In this document: positions 1-7,950 of the stretch, one piece after another
How the letters are laid out: every line of letters starts with the position of its first letter
Position numbering within the stretch: the stretch's first letter is position 1
Assembly: GCA_017939855.1 (NCBI GenBank)
Contig: JAGAZW010000179.1
Coordinates: forward strand, 1 to 18,313
Origin: Clostridia bacterium
Lineage (GTDB): Bacteria; Bacillota; Clostridia; Oscillospirales; Acutalibacteraceae
DNA length: 18,313 nucleotides
Direction: 5' to 3'
The notes under the pieces: model-generated
Told to the model about the DNA's origin: nothing
Databases searched by the model: none
What the model saw: only the letters and a program-made list of their open reading frames with translations
Position numbers and translations under genes: made by a program

Positions 1-542
1 GCCTTAAGCTCAATCATTTCTTTAGGCTCAATGCCGTACTTTTCAAAAAGACTATTAGGCGTATATATTAAAATTTCCGGCTTTCCCATTTTTGTCGCTG
101 TGAGCAGAATATGTGTGGTATCAGATACAAGTTGCAACGAATCTCTGTCTCCCGTTGCTATAACACAGCTATGACCGCTTTTGTCGGCGGCCGAAGCTAA
201 GGTGCCCAGAATGTCGTCAGCCTCAAAGCCTTCACACTCAATACAGTGGTATCCCGCAAGAGTCAACCATTCTTTAAGAATGGGTAACTGTGCTGCGAGT
301 TCTTGCGGCATAGCGTGTCTGTCGGCTTTATATTCAGTATATTTTTGGTGACGAAAGGTTGGCTTTTTAAGGTCAAAGGCAACTGCAACACCATCAGGTT
401 TTTCCAATTCAAGCAGCTTATTTAAAATATTGATAAATCCGTATACAGCATTAGTGTATATGCCGTCCTTAGTGGTGAGCAATTTAATACCGTAAAAAGC
501 ACGATTTATTATGCTGTTGCCATCGATAGCCAAAAGTTTCAA
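1..542 (-). CDS. polA: DNA polymerase I, N-terminal fragment (5'-3' exonuclease domain)
   Basis: This is the beginning of DNA polymerase I, which removes RNA primers and fills gaps in replication and repair. The gene runs off the left edge of the window, so only 180 complete residues are visible, all within the 5'-3' exonuclease (FEN-like) domain. The start reads MKLLAIDGNSIINRAFYG, the characteristic opening with its metal-binding Asp. It continues with a helical-arch segment (FRHQKYTEYKADR, about 63-75), then EGFEADDILGTLA (about 104-116) and ATGDRDSLQLV (about 129-139), which carry the other metal ligands. The start codon is TTG at 542, preceded by GGAGG at about 550-554. The nearby ATG in another frame stops after two codons. 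A separate promoter lies upstream, so polA is probably transcribed independently of the gene pair to its right. No polymerase domain can be judged here. Confidence 0.93.
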   Translation of the reverse strand, partial: MKLLAIDGNSIINRAFYGIKLLTTKDGIYTNAVYGFINILNKLLELEKPDGVAVAFDLKKPTFRHQKYTEYKADRHAMPQELAAQLPILKEWLTLAGYHCIECEGFEADDILGTLASAADKSGHSCVIATGDRDSLQLVSDTTHILLTATKMGKPEILIYTPNSLFEKYGIEPKEMIELK

Positions 543-594
543 GGCATTTCCTCCGTATTACAAGAATGTCCAGAATAGATATATAATTATATAT

Positions 595-623
595 ATAATA
601 ACACTTTATTTCCCATTTGTCAC
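595..623 (-). promoter_or_regulatory. Sigma-70/SigA-type promoter for polA
   Basis: Read on the minus strand, GTGACA (618-623) and TATTAT (595-600) are separated by exactly 17 bases in a very AT-rich stretch. They lie about 50 bases upstream of the TTG start of polA. It is also just downstream of the terminator of the preceding gene pair, which fits an independent transcription unit. Confidence 0.6.
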
Positions 624-659
624 TATATAATTTTAATTTATGGAATAAACTTGTTTTTT

Positions 660-702
660 AACAAAAATATAAGACCCTGCGGTATAAACCGCTAAGGCCT
701 TA
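660..702 (-). terminator. Rho-independent terminator after the YhaN-like gene
   Basis: The minus strand forms an interrupted hairpin. The inner stem pairs 679-683 with 688-692 around a 4-base loop. The outer stem pairs 671-676 with 696-701, with one mismatch and a small internal loop between the two stems. It is followed by a T-rich run (ATATTTTTGTT). It starts 8 bases after the stop codon of the ATPase gene. Confidence 0.65.
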
Positions 703-708
703 TGTTGA

Positions 709-3060
709 TTAAGTGTGTAAATTTTTCCAAGGGATAGCCAGCTGTTGTGCCATTTGGCAAATATGATTGTGACAGGTAAAAAGGATGGCTTGAGAGTCAT
801 GTGAATATTCGTTTAAAAATTCCAGTGCAGCGAATGTTCGGCTGTCATCGTATTGGGAGAGGACATCATCGAGGAAAACCGGTATAGCTTCATCTTTAGA
901 AATTAGCTGGGAAACAGCAAGTCTTAAGCTTAAATAAGCCTGATCGGCCGCACCCCGACTTAAATATCCTATTTGCCTTTTGCCGAAAACCTTTGTTTCT
1001 TCAACACTAATATCCATTTCTTTGGAAACTAAAAATGTTGAATATTTATTTTTTGTCAGACGAGAGAAAAATTCTGTTGCTTTTTTCTCCAATGTAGCGC
1101 CATAACTGCGTCGCATTTCATTGCTGCTTTGCTGCAAAATTTCAACAGCAATAGTTGCAGCATCACAAAATTCCTTTTGCGAATTAAGACTTTCTTCTAA
1201 AAGATTAATTTCTTTTTTTATCTCTTCAGGATTCTGAAAATTTCTGTAAGCAGTTTTTAACTCTGTATCCCGTTTAGTAATATCAGTTTTTATGGTCGAA
1301 AGCTCTTGGGTTATTTGCTCGAAACGTAATCTTGAATCGTCAAAATCTGTATCGGTAATCGGGGTGGTGTTTTCTATCTGATAAAGCTTTTTTTGAGCTT
1401 CTTCATAGGAAATGTTGCCTAAATCACTGCTCAAAAAGTTAAGTTTAAGCTTGAGAAGTTTTTGTTCTTCAATGATATTTTGCATATCAGATAAAGTATT
1501 TGAGGGGTTTTCAGGCGATAATTTACTGTAAATTTTATCGAGATCCAGCTTAGCTAAATTCAGCTTTTGCGTTTCGTCCGTTAATTGATTTTTTTTGTTT
1601 TCAAGTTCAATTTCGTATCCTGCTTTTATAGCTGCGTCGGTATTTAAAGCGGCTGTTAAAAGATTAATTCTTTCCGATAAATTATTAATTTCTTCACCCT
1701 TTAGTACATTTTCATTCTTTAAATCGACTTCTTGATTTATCAAGTCGGCGAGTACCGTTTCGGCTTTTAGGAGAAGAGATTTGTTTTTCGGTTTGATTAT
1801 GAAACTGAGAATAAAAACAACTGCCGACAAAACAAATACCGAAATTCCTGCAATTTTTGTGCTTAAAGCGAAAATAAATGTACCGCCGATAGCAAAAAGC
1901 ATTAAAGCAAGTAGCAGTAAAACTGAATTAAAGGATTTTCTAGAATTTTTCGCTGCTTCTTTTGCTTCTTTGGCTTTTTCTATTTCATCGTTTAGTATTA
2001 AAACTCTTTTATCTAAATCGCTTTTTTGGTTTTCTATTATTTTAATTTTATCGGTAATTTCCTGAAGCTCAGTTTTGGTTTGAGCAACATTTTCGCTTGA
2101 AGCAAGACGCAGCTTATCCTCAATTTTGTTAATTTCATCGTTTAAAGTGCTGATTTTCTCACGGTGGCTTTCCATCTTTTTAAGACAAAAATCCACCTTT
2201 TTAATAAACATTTCATCAATAATCGTACCATCCGAGGTGGTTAGCAAACAATTTAATTCATCGAGCTTTGATTTAATGTTAAGATAGTCCTTTAGCTTTT
2301 GGGCGTTTTTAATGTCTTCTTTACTGTCCAAAATCTTTTTTAAGGTTTCAGACTCTTTTATAAGAATGGCAGCATTAGCCTTTAATTTGTCAATTTCAGC
2401 ATTTAGTTGCTGCTTTTGTTTGGCTGCATTTTCGGCATCCGTCAGTTTTTCATTGAGTGTATTAAGCTCAAGGGTTCCCTTAACGAAGCTACCTGTTTTA
2501 CCTGACTTTGAAATAAGCTTTTCCTTTGCGCTAATAATTCGGCTTGAGATTTCTTGAAAAGAAGTGTCTTCGTCACCGGTATTAGTAAGATTTGAAAGTT
2601 TGCTTTCTAATTGACCTAAACTGTCGACACTTCCGGCAAGAGAAAGTGTGCCTATAAACATACTTCTTTCAAAAGCTTCAACACCCATACCAAAAAAACT
2701 GTTTCCGATGTCGTAGGAGGCAGTTTCTGAGATTCCGGAATCGGTGTTGGTTAAAATGATACGGTCTGTTGAATCGGATTTTCTGAACTCTCTTTCAAGG
2801 CAATATCTACTATTATTATGCTCAAAGTATATTCTGCCGCACATCGTATCGCCACTGAAGGGTTGATACTTTACTCTAGGGCTGTTTTCAAGGCTCTGCG
2901 TTTTTTTGCCGGTACCGTAGAACATAGCCTTGATAAAGGCCATAACAGTAGTTTTGCCGTTTTCGTTATCGCCATAAATAATATTAAGGTTATCATTCAG
3001 TTCTAGTGTAAAGTCTTTAAGTCCACCGAAAGCGCCGATATGAATTTTGTTAATCTTCAT
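709..3060 (-). CDS. SbcC/Rad50-like AAA ATPase of the YhaN type, with a membrane hairpin
   Basis: A 783-residue protein with the split-ATPase plan of SMC/Rad50/SbcC proteins. The N-terminal half-site contains Walker A GDNENGKT (30-37). Long charged coiled-coil stretches follow (about 170-375 and 425-640). The C-terminal half-site has an ABC-like signature YLSRGAADQ (699-707), Walker B IPVFLDD (726-732) and an H-loop-like LFTCHNH (760-766). Where SbcC or Rad50 has a CxxC zinc hook at the coil apex, this protein has two hydrophobic segments (about 379-400 and 403-422), read here as a membrane hairpin. Its partner is the phosphoesterase just upstream: the two genes overlap by 11 bases, and its ribosome site GGAGGTG lies inside the partner's end. 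The arrangement matches Bacillus YhaO-YhaN. A role in DNA end processing or repair at the membrane is inferred from the family; the substrate is unknown. Confidence 0.85.
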   Translation of the reverse strand: MKINKIHIGAFGGLKDFTLELNDNLNIIYGDNENGKTTVMAFIKAMFYGTGKKTQSLENSPRVKYQPFSGDTMCGRIYFEHNNSRYCLEREFRKSDSTDRIILTNTDSGISETASYDIGNSFFGMGVEAFERSMFIGTLSLAGSVDSLGQLESKLSNLTNTGDEDTSFQEISSRIISAKEKLISKSGKTGSFVKGTLELNTLNEKLTDAENAAKQKQQLNAEIDKLKANAAILIKESETLKKILDSKEDIKNAQKLKDYLNIKSKLDELNCLLTTSDGTIIDEMFIKKVDFCLKKMESHREKISTLNDEINKIEDKLRLASSENVAQTKTELQEITDKIKIIENQKSDLDKRVLILNDEIEKAKEAKEAAKNSRKSFNSVLLLLALMLFAIGGTFIFALSTKIAGISVFVLSAVVFILSFIIKPKNKSLLLKAETVLADLINQEVDLKNENVLKGEEINNLSERINLLTAALNTDAAIKAGYEIELENKKNQLTDETQKLNLAKLDLDKIYSKLSPENPSNTLSDMQNIIEEQKLLKLKLNFLSSDLGNISYEEAQKKLYQIENTTPITDTDFDDSRLRFEQITQELSTIKTDITKRDTELKTAYRNFQNPEEIKKEINLLEESLNSQKEFCDAATIAVEILQQSSNEMRRSYGATLEKKATEFFSRLTKNKYSTFLVSKEMDISVEETKVFGKRQIGYLSRGAADQAYLSLRLAVSQLISKDEAIPVFLDDVLSQYDDSRTFAALEFLNEYSHDSQAILFTCHNHICQMAQQLAIPWKNLHT

Positions 3061-4183
3061 TACATGACACCTCCGATTTGAATGCTTTGAGCCCTAACTT
3101 TAATGCTGATTTTAAAAGCTCTTTTTCTTCGTCGTGTGCATTATCAATCCGCAACATCATATTTCTGACAAAAGCTCCCTTTAAAGAATTTTCTTTCATA
3201 AGCTCATAAAGGTCAGTTTTAAAAGAGGTGTTATCTTTTAACTTTGCAAAATATACTTCTTCTTTTATTCGACTTAAAATTTCGTTTAAATTCATGTCGG
3301 CAGATTCGTCCACTTCACCTGAAAGGGTAATTTTATAAAGATTTTCTGTGTAATCCTGACCGTATTTTTCTTTAAGAAGACAAAGTATTTTTTGAGAAAT
3401 TTCTGCAGGGGTACAAAGAGAAGAAATATCAATGTTTTCTACAAGATGCATTCTTTTACAAACAGGTATAAAATCAAGGTTACATTCTTCTTTTGAAAGG
3501 TATCCCATATATACACCTTTTTGCTGCGTTTCGTCAAAACCTTGACCTTCTGGACAACCGCAGTAGGCATAGTAAGTATTACCGATTTTTTCAATGTTAC
3601 TTCTTTTATGAACATGTCCTAAGGCGATGTAATCCATTTTGCTGCTGAGGATAAAATCGTTAGTTATAGGATTATATTGTGAAGCACTTCCTGAACCTAG
3701 ATCGGCATGAATACACATAATATTTATAGTGTTATCTTCTTTGGGTAATATAGAAAATTGGGAAGTCCCTTTTTCATAAACCTCTGCAAAAGAACGTCCG
3801 TAAACACGCACAGACAAATCATCAAACTGTATACAATCATCTTTAGCAGCTAAAATATAAAGATTTTCGGGAACAGAATGCTTTAGCAAAGGTGAGTCTG
3901 AATTGAGAGGGTCGTGATTGCCAGCTGCAAAAACTATTTTTATGTTACTTGCCTGATTTATTTTTTCGTAGATTCTCTCAATAAAAGAATACTCTATCTT
4001 ATTTGAGTTGAGCAAATCACCTGCAATCAGGATAAGCTGAACAGCATTTTCCTTTGCCGTATCAACGATTCTCTCAAAGGTAAGCAGTGTCTCGGCTCTC
4101 CTTAAGGCAGCCTTTGTCCCTAAAAAACTTTCATTGGCACCGATATGCAAATCGGCTGTGTGTAATATCTTGACTTTAGGCAT
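3050..4183 (-). CDS. SbcD/Mre11-like metallophosphoesterase (YhaO type)
   Basis: A 377-residue calcineurin-like phosphoesterase of the SbcD/Mre11 branch, expected to be the nuclease partner of the overlapping ATPase. All five metal-ligand motifs are visible in order: TADLHIG (9-15), GDLLN (55-59), GNHD (88-91), IHADLGS (158-164) and GHVHK (189-193). The remaining C-terminal third probably contacts the ATPase, as in SbcD. Start: ATG at 4183, with AAGGGG about 8 bases upstream. Its last 11 bases overlap the start of the ATPase gene, implying translational coupling. A minus-strand promoter (TTGATT, 17 bases, TAAAAT) precedes it. It is a DNA-repair-type nuclease by family; the exact activity cannot be read from sequence. 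Confidence 0.9.
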   Translation of the reverse strand: MPKVKILHTADLHIGANESFLGTKAALRRAETLLTFERIVDTAKENAVQLILIAGDLLNSNKIEYSFIERIYEKINQASNIKIVFAAGNHDPLNSDSPLLKHSVPENLYILAAKDDCIQFDDLSVRVYGRSFAEVYEKGTSQFSILPKEDNTINIMCIHADLGSGSASQYNPITNDFILSSKMDYIALGHVHKRSNIEKIGNTYYAYCGCPEGQGFDETQQKGVYMGYLSKEECNLDFIPVCKRMHLVENIDISSLCTPAEISQKILCLLKEKYGQDYTENLYKITLSGEVDESADMNLNEILSRIKEEVYFAKLKDNTSFKTDLYELMKENSLKGAFVRNMMLRIDNAHDEEKELLKSALKLGLKAFKSEVSCNED

Positions 4184-4213
4184 AATATGTCCCCTTCATA
4201 ATAATACATATTG

Positions 4214-4242
4214 ATTTTAACATTTATTTACACTTTAATCAA
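4214..4242 (-). promoter_or_regulatory. Promoter of the YhaO/YhaN-like operon
   Basis: On the minus strand, TTGATT (4237-4242) and TAAAAT (4214-4219) are separated by 17 bases. The start codon of the phosphoesterase follows about 30 bases downstream. It is arranged back to back with the plus-strand promoter at 4250-4278. Confidence 0.65.
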
Positions 4243-4249
4243 GAAAATA

Positions 4250-4278
4250 TTGCCTTTGGAAAATATTTGATATATAAT
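4250..4278 (+). promoter_or_regulatory. Promoter of the DUF951-prfA operon
   Basis: TTGCCT (4250-4255), a 17-base spacer and a perfect TATAAT (4273-4278) lie about 40 bases before the DUF951 start. It is divergent from the promoter at 4214-4242, with only 7 bases between the two -35 boxes, so the two units share one control region. Confidence 0.75.
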
Positions 4279-4319
4279 ATAAATTAGGATATTGTGTTTT
4301 GATGGAGGGAGTGCGGATA

Positions 4320-4508
4320 ATGGATGTTCGACTAGGCGATAAGCTGTTAATGAAAAAGAAACACCCTTGTGGCAATAACAGTTTCACTGTCCTTAGAATA
4401 GGTATGGATTTTCGTATAAAATGCGATGGTTGCGGACATGAAGTTATGTTGCCTCGCTCAAAGGTCGAAAAGAATATAAAAAAGATAATTCGTGATTGTG
4501 AGGAATAA
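4320..4508 (+). CDS. DUF951 family protein (small CxxC protein)
   Basis: A 62-residue protein recognisable as DUF951, a small conserved Firmicutes family of unknown function. It has the family pattern: MDVRLGD at the start, KKKHPCGNNSF, VLRIGMDFRIKCDGCGHEV and LPRSK. The HPCG and CDGCGH cysteines could bind a metal, which is inference. I choose ATG 4320 because family members begin at this point and a GGAGGGAG site lies at 4304-4311. A longer frame from TTG 4299 or ATG 4302 would put the ribosome site inside the coding sequence. It is first in an operon with prfA, whose GTG follows after 2 bases. Confidence 0.82.
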   Translation: MDVRLGDKLLMKKKHPCGNNSFTVLRIGMDFRIKCDGCGHEVMLPRSKVEKNIKKIIRDCEE

Positions 4509-4510
4509 AA

Positions 4511-5587
4511 GTGTTTGAAAAACTTTCTGCGGTGGAAAGTCGCTATGAACAGATAGGTATGGAGTTGACACGTCCCGAAACTGTCAGCGATAATGTGCTT
4601 TTCACAAAACTTATGAAAGAACATAGTGAGCTCACTCCCCTGGTCGAAAAGTATAGAGAGTATAGTAACGCTCTGAATCAAGAAAAAGAGGCCCTTGAGC
4701 TTTTAAACAACGGCGGACTTGATAAAGATTTCAGAGAATTGGTAGAAGAAGAGCTGCGAGAAGCCAAGGAAAAAATAGTGGTTTGCGCTGATGAGCTTAA
4801 GATTTTGTTGTTGCCGAAAGATCCAAATGATGATAAAAACATTATTGTCGAAATACGAGGCGGTGCAGGCGGAGAAGAAGCGGCACTATTTGCGGCATCC
4901 TTATTTAGAATGTATTCAATGTATGCCGAATCTAAAAGATGGAACATAGACGTTACTAATGTAAATGAAACTGAGCTTGGCGGTTATAAGGAAATTTCAT
5001 TTATGGTAGAAGGAGTAGGTGCTTATTCAAAATTTAAGTATGAAAGCGGAGTTCATCGTGTGCAGCGCGTACCTGACACCGAAACTCAAGGCCGTATACA
5101 CACTTCTACCGTGACCGTTGCTGTAATGCCTGAAGCGGACGACGTGGAAATTGATATAAATCCCGCTGATCTTAAAATTGATACCTTCCGTTCGTCGGGA
5201 GCCGGTGGTCAGCACATTAATAAAACCTCGTCTGCAATTCGTGTTACCCATATTCCTACAGGTACGGTTGTTGAGTGCCAGGACGAACGTAGTCAGTTTA
5301 AAAATAAGGATAAAGCATTAAAGGTGCTGCGAGCTCGTCTTTATGATGCAGCAAAACGAGAACACGATGATGCTATTGCATCGGACCGTCGTTCTCAGGT
5401 GGGAACAGGGGACAGAAGTGAGAGAATCCGAACCTATAACTTCCCTCAAGGCAGACTCACCGATCATCGAATCGGTTTAACGCTTTATAAGTTAGATGCA
5501 GTTATGAATGGTGATATTGAAGAAATTATTGACGCACTTACCACCTATTATCGTGCTGAGGCATTGAAGGCTCAGGAAGAGAACTGA
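4511..5587 (+). CDS. prfA: Peptide chain release factor 1
   Basis: A 358-residue class I release factor that ends translation at UAA and UAG. The hallmark GGQ (232-234, in SSGAGGQHINKTSSA) inserts into the peptidyl transferase centre. The stop-codon recognition loop is RVPDTETQGR with a P-x-T tripeptide (188-190), marking it as RF1 rather than RF2, which has SPF. RF1 usually has PAT, so PDT is a small variation. The length matches the family. Start: GTG 4511, with GAGGA at 4500-4504 overlapping the end of DUF951. The release-factor methylase prmC, often next to prfA in Firmicutes, is not adjacent here; the Sua5 gene follows directly. Confidence 0.97.
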   Translation: MFEKLSAVESRYEQIGMELTRPETVSDNVLFTKLMKEHSELTPLVEKYREYSNALNQEKEALELLNNGGLDKDFRELVEEELREAKEKIVVCADELKILLLPKDPNDDKNIIVEIRGGAGGEEAALFAASLFRMYSMYAESKRWNIDVTNVNETELGGYKEISFMVEGVGAYSKFKYESGVHRVQRVPDTETQGRIHTSTVTVAVMPEADDVEIDINPADLKIDTFRSSGAGGQHINKTSSAIRVTHIPTGTVVECQDERSQFKNKDKALKVLRARLYDAAKREHDDAIASDRRSQVGTGDRSERIRTYNFPQGRLTDHRIGLTLYKLDAVMNGDIEEIIDALTTYYRAEALKAQEEN

Positions 5588-5601
5588 TTTGGAGTATTTT
5601 A

Positions 5602-6624
5602 ATGGAAACTATAAAACTTGATATAGTGTCAGGTGATTATCAAAACGGTATAAAAGAGGCAGCTCATATTTTAAAAAAGGGAGGAATTGTTGCAATTCCT
5701 ACCGAAACGGTCTATGGTCTTGCAGCTTCTGCTTATTCCGATGACGCCATAAGTCGTGTTTTTAAGGCGAAGGGCAGACCTCAGGACAATCCGCTAATCG
5801 TGCATATTTGTGATATGAAAATGTTAGAAAAAGTGGCAACAGATATTCCTGATGAAGCTTATGCTTTAGCTGAAAAATTCTGGCCCGGACCGCTTACAAT
5901 GGTTCTTAAAAAAAGTGATTCAGTAGCCCAAAGTGTTTCTGCCGGTCTAAAAACAGTAGCGGTAAGAATGCCTGAAGAAAAGGCTGCAAGGGACATAATA
6001 GAAAAAAGCGGTCTTCCCCTAGCGGCTCCTTCTGCAAATGTTTCAGGGTCTCCCAGTCCCACAACGGCCGAGCATGTTATATCCGATTTGGACGGTAAAA
6101 TTGATGCTGTGGTAATTGGAAATGGATGTAAAATAGGTGTTGAATCAACCGTTTTATCCATTTTTGATGGGAAGGCTTCTATCTTAAGACCGGGTGCTGT
6201 TACGGCTGAGGAAATAGAACAACTATTAGGTAAAGTAGACGTTGATAAGGCGGTTTTAGAGGAACCGAAAAGTAGTGAAAAGGTATCTTCGCCGGGTATG
6301 AAATATAAACACTATGCTCCTAAAACCGAAACATTTTTGGTTGAGGGAAGCATACAGGCATTTGTTAACTTTGTTAATAAAAAGGATAATGCGTTAGCTA
6401 TATGTTTTGAGGAAGAAAGTCATCTCATATCATCCGAAAAAATCGTTTATGGGGAAATGTCAGATAAAAAAACTCTTGCACACAATCTATTTTCAGCACT
6501 TAGAGAAGCGGATAATTTCAAAAAAGAAAGCATTTATATACATGCACCAGATAAAGCAGGTGTAGGTCTTGCTGTATACAATCGACTTATTCGTGCTGCA
6601 GCTTTCAGGGTGATAAAATTATGA
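5602..6624 (+). CDS. sua5: Threonylcarbamoyl-AMP synthase (Sua5/YrdC/YwlC family)
   Basis: A 340-residue enzyme that makes threonylcarbamoyl-AMP from threonine, bicarbonate and ATP, the first step of t6A37 modification of ANN-decoding tRNAs. The YrdC domain fills about 1-210, with IPTETVYGL (32-40), the nucleotide-binding KAKGRPQDNPL (55-65), WPGPLT (94-99) and APSANVSG (142-149). The linker SPGMKYKHYAP (230-240) and the C-terminal Sua5 domain (to 340) mark the long Sua5 form rather than the short TsaC form. Start ATG 5602 has GGAG 7 bases upstream. Its stop codon overlaps the start of coaE by four bases (ATGA). Confidence 0.95.
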   Translation: METIKLDIVSGDYQNGIKEAAHILKKGGIVAIPTETVYGLAASAYSDDAISRVFKAKGRPQDNPLIVHICDMKMLEKVATDIPDEAYALAEKFWPGPLTMVLKKSDSVAQSVSAGLKTVAVRMPEEKAARDIIEKSGLPLAAPSANVSGSPSPTTAEHVISDLDGKIDAVVIGNGCKIGVESTVLSIFDGKASILRPGAVTAEEIEQLLGKVDVDKAVLEEPKSSEKVSSPGMKYKHYAPKTETFLVEGSIQAFVNFVNKKDNALAICFEEESHLISSEKIVYGEMSDKKTLAHNLFSALREADNFKKESIYIHAPDKAGVGLAVYNRLIRAAAFRVIKL

Positions 6625-7208
6625 GAAAGATAATAGGTTTGACGGGCCCTACAGGTGCTGGGAAATCCGGAATAAAAAAAATCGCACAAACAATGGGCTT
6701 TAAATTTGTGGACTGCGATATTCTTGCAAGAAAGGCGGTTGTAAAAGGCAGCGAAGGTTTAAATGCATTGGTTGCGGTTTTCGGGAATGAAATATTGAAT
6801 ATTGACGGTTCTTTAAATCGCAAAATATTAGCTAAAATGGCCTTTGGAAAGCCTGCAAATACAGAGCTTTTAAATAAAACCCTTTTACCGCATATTAAAG
6901 TTTTGGCAATTAAAGAGTTAGCTGAGGATGTAAATATTATTTTTGATGCACCTACACTCTTTGAAAGCGGATTAAATGAGATATGTGATAAAACGATAGC
7001 GGTTTTAAGTGATCAAAAAATTCGTTTATGCCGCATAATACAAAGGGATAGCATTACTGAGATGGAAGCACAGATGAGAATCTCTGCTGGAAAAAACGAT
7101 GAGTTTTATAAAGGAAGAGCTGATTATATAGTTTATAATAACGGTGGAATTGCAGAATTTGAAAGTGAAATAAGTCATATACTAATAGAAATTATCGGAG
7201 GTAGATAA
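6621..7208 (+). CDS. coaE: Dephospho-CoA kinase
   Basis: A 195-residue P-loop kinase that phosphorylates the ribose 3'-OH of dephospho-CoA, the last step of coenzyme A synthesis. Visible motifs are the P-loop GPTGAGKS (9-16), FVDCDILARKAV (about 29-40, matching the family D-x-D region), IIFDAPTLFESGL (the family's 'VPLLFE' segment), then RIIQRD and a C-terminal ADYIVYNNGG. The P-loop differs slightly from the usual GGIGSGKS, but the whole order of motifs fits CoaE. It starts within the stop codon of sua5 (ATGA), so the two are probably translationally coupled. The M18 gene follows after 2 bases. Confidence 0.9.
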   Translation: MRKIIGLTGPTGAGKSGIKKIAQTMGFKFVDCDILARKAVVKGSEGLNALVAVFGNEILNIDGSLNRKILAKMAFGKPANTELLNKTLLPHIKVLAIKELAEDVNIIFDAPTLFESGLNEICDKTIAVLSDQKIRLCRIIQRDSITEMEAQMRISAGKNDEFYKGRADYIVYNNGGIAEFESEISHILIEIIGGR

Positions 7209-7210
7209 CT

Positions 7211-7900
7211 ATGGCAGAAAATAGTGTTTCAAAAGAACTGAAACAGCAACTTTTTTATACAAAGAAAAATGGAATTTTAAAATCTGATGAGAAAACCATT
7301 AATGAAGCAATTGAATATGTTGAAGGTTATAAAAAATATCTTAATTCTTCAAAAACTGAAAGGGAAGCGGTAGAAAATTCTGTTTTGTTGGCAGAAGAAA
7401 ATGGCTTTGTGCCTTTTGAAATAGGTAAAAAATATAAAGTCGGAGACAAAGTGTATTTTAATAATCGTGGGAAAGCGGTTGCCTTTGCGGTAATCGGTAA
7501 GGAGGCGGTTGAAAACGGAGTTAATATTACAGCAGCCCACATTGATTCACCACGACTTGACCTAAAGCAGAACCCACTTTATGAGGATATAGAACTGGCT
7601 CTTTTTAAAACACACTATTATGGTGGTATTCGCAAATATCAGTGGCCTACAGTGCCTCTGGCATTACACGGTGTCTTTGCGAAAAAGGATGGAACAGTTA
7701 TTAATGTTTGTATAGGTGAGGATGATAATGACCCGAAGTTTGTTGTAAACGATCTTTTACCACATCTTGCGACAGAGCAGAATAAACGCACCCTCTCAGA
7801 AGGCATTAAGGGTGAAGAGCTTAATGTTCTTGTGGGAAGTATGCCTTTAAAGATGATGAGGGCAGTGAACTTGTCAAACTTAATGTTCTTAAAATTTTAA
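7211..7900 (+). CDS. M18 aminopeptidase, N-terminal frame
   Basis: The 229-residue N-terminal frame of the M18 aminopeptidase. It starts at ATG 7211 with a strong GGAGGT (7197-7202) and holds the first zinc-ligand motif AAHIDSPRLDLK (108-119). Residues 1-214 are genuine family sequence. The last 15 (from MMRAVNL on) are out-of-frame nonsense before the stop at 7898-7900. Alone it would lack most zinc ligands and be inactive. Confidence 0.75.
   Translation: MAENSVSKELKQQLFYTKKNGILKSDEKTINEAIEYVEGYKKYLNSSKTEREAVENSVLLAEENGFVPFEIGKKYKVGDKVYFNNRGKAVAFAVIGKEAVENGVNITAAHIDSPRLDLKQNPLYEDIELALFKTHYYGGIRKYQWPTVPLALHGVFAKKDGTVINVCIGEDDNDPKFVVNDLLPHLATEQNKRTLSEGIKGEELNVLVGSMPLKMMRAVNLSNLMFLKF
7846..7852 (+). 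other. Slippery heptamer T TTA AAG at the frame break
   Basis: In the zero frame the codons are CCT TTA AAG. The heptamer T TTA AAG fits the X XXY YYZ pattern for tandem -1 slippage, and re-reading base 7852 gives GAT GAT GAG and the rest of the peptidase. A weak purine stretch (GGGAAG, 7834-7839) lies upstream. I see no strong stem-loop immediately downstream, which weakens the case for a programmed event. Confidence 0.45.
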
Positions 7901-7950
7901 ATGAAAAATACGGTATAACCGAAGCTGATTTCCTATCGGCAGAGCTGGAG

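Noticed and set aside
4299..4319. Longer DUF951 start from TTG 4299 or ATG 4302
   Set aside because: The GGAGGGAG ribosome site would fall inside the coding sequence, and family members begin at MDVRLGD.
4235..4681. Minus-strand 148-residue open frame opposite DUF951 and prfA
   Set aside because: It lies opposite two clear coding genes and the divergent promoters, with no family resemblance and no ribosome site.
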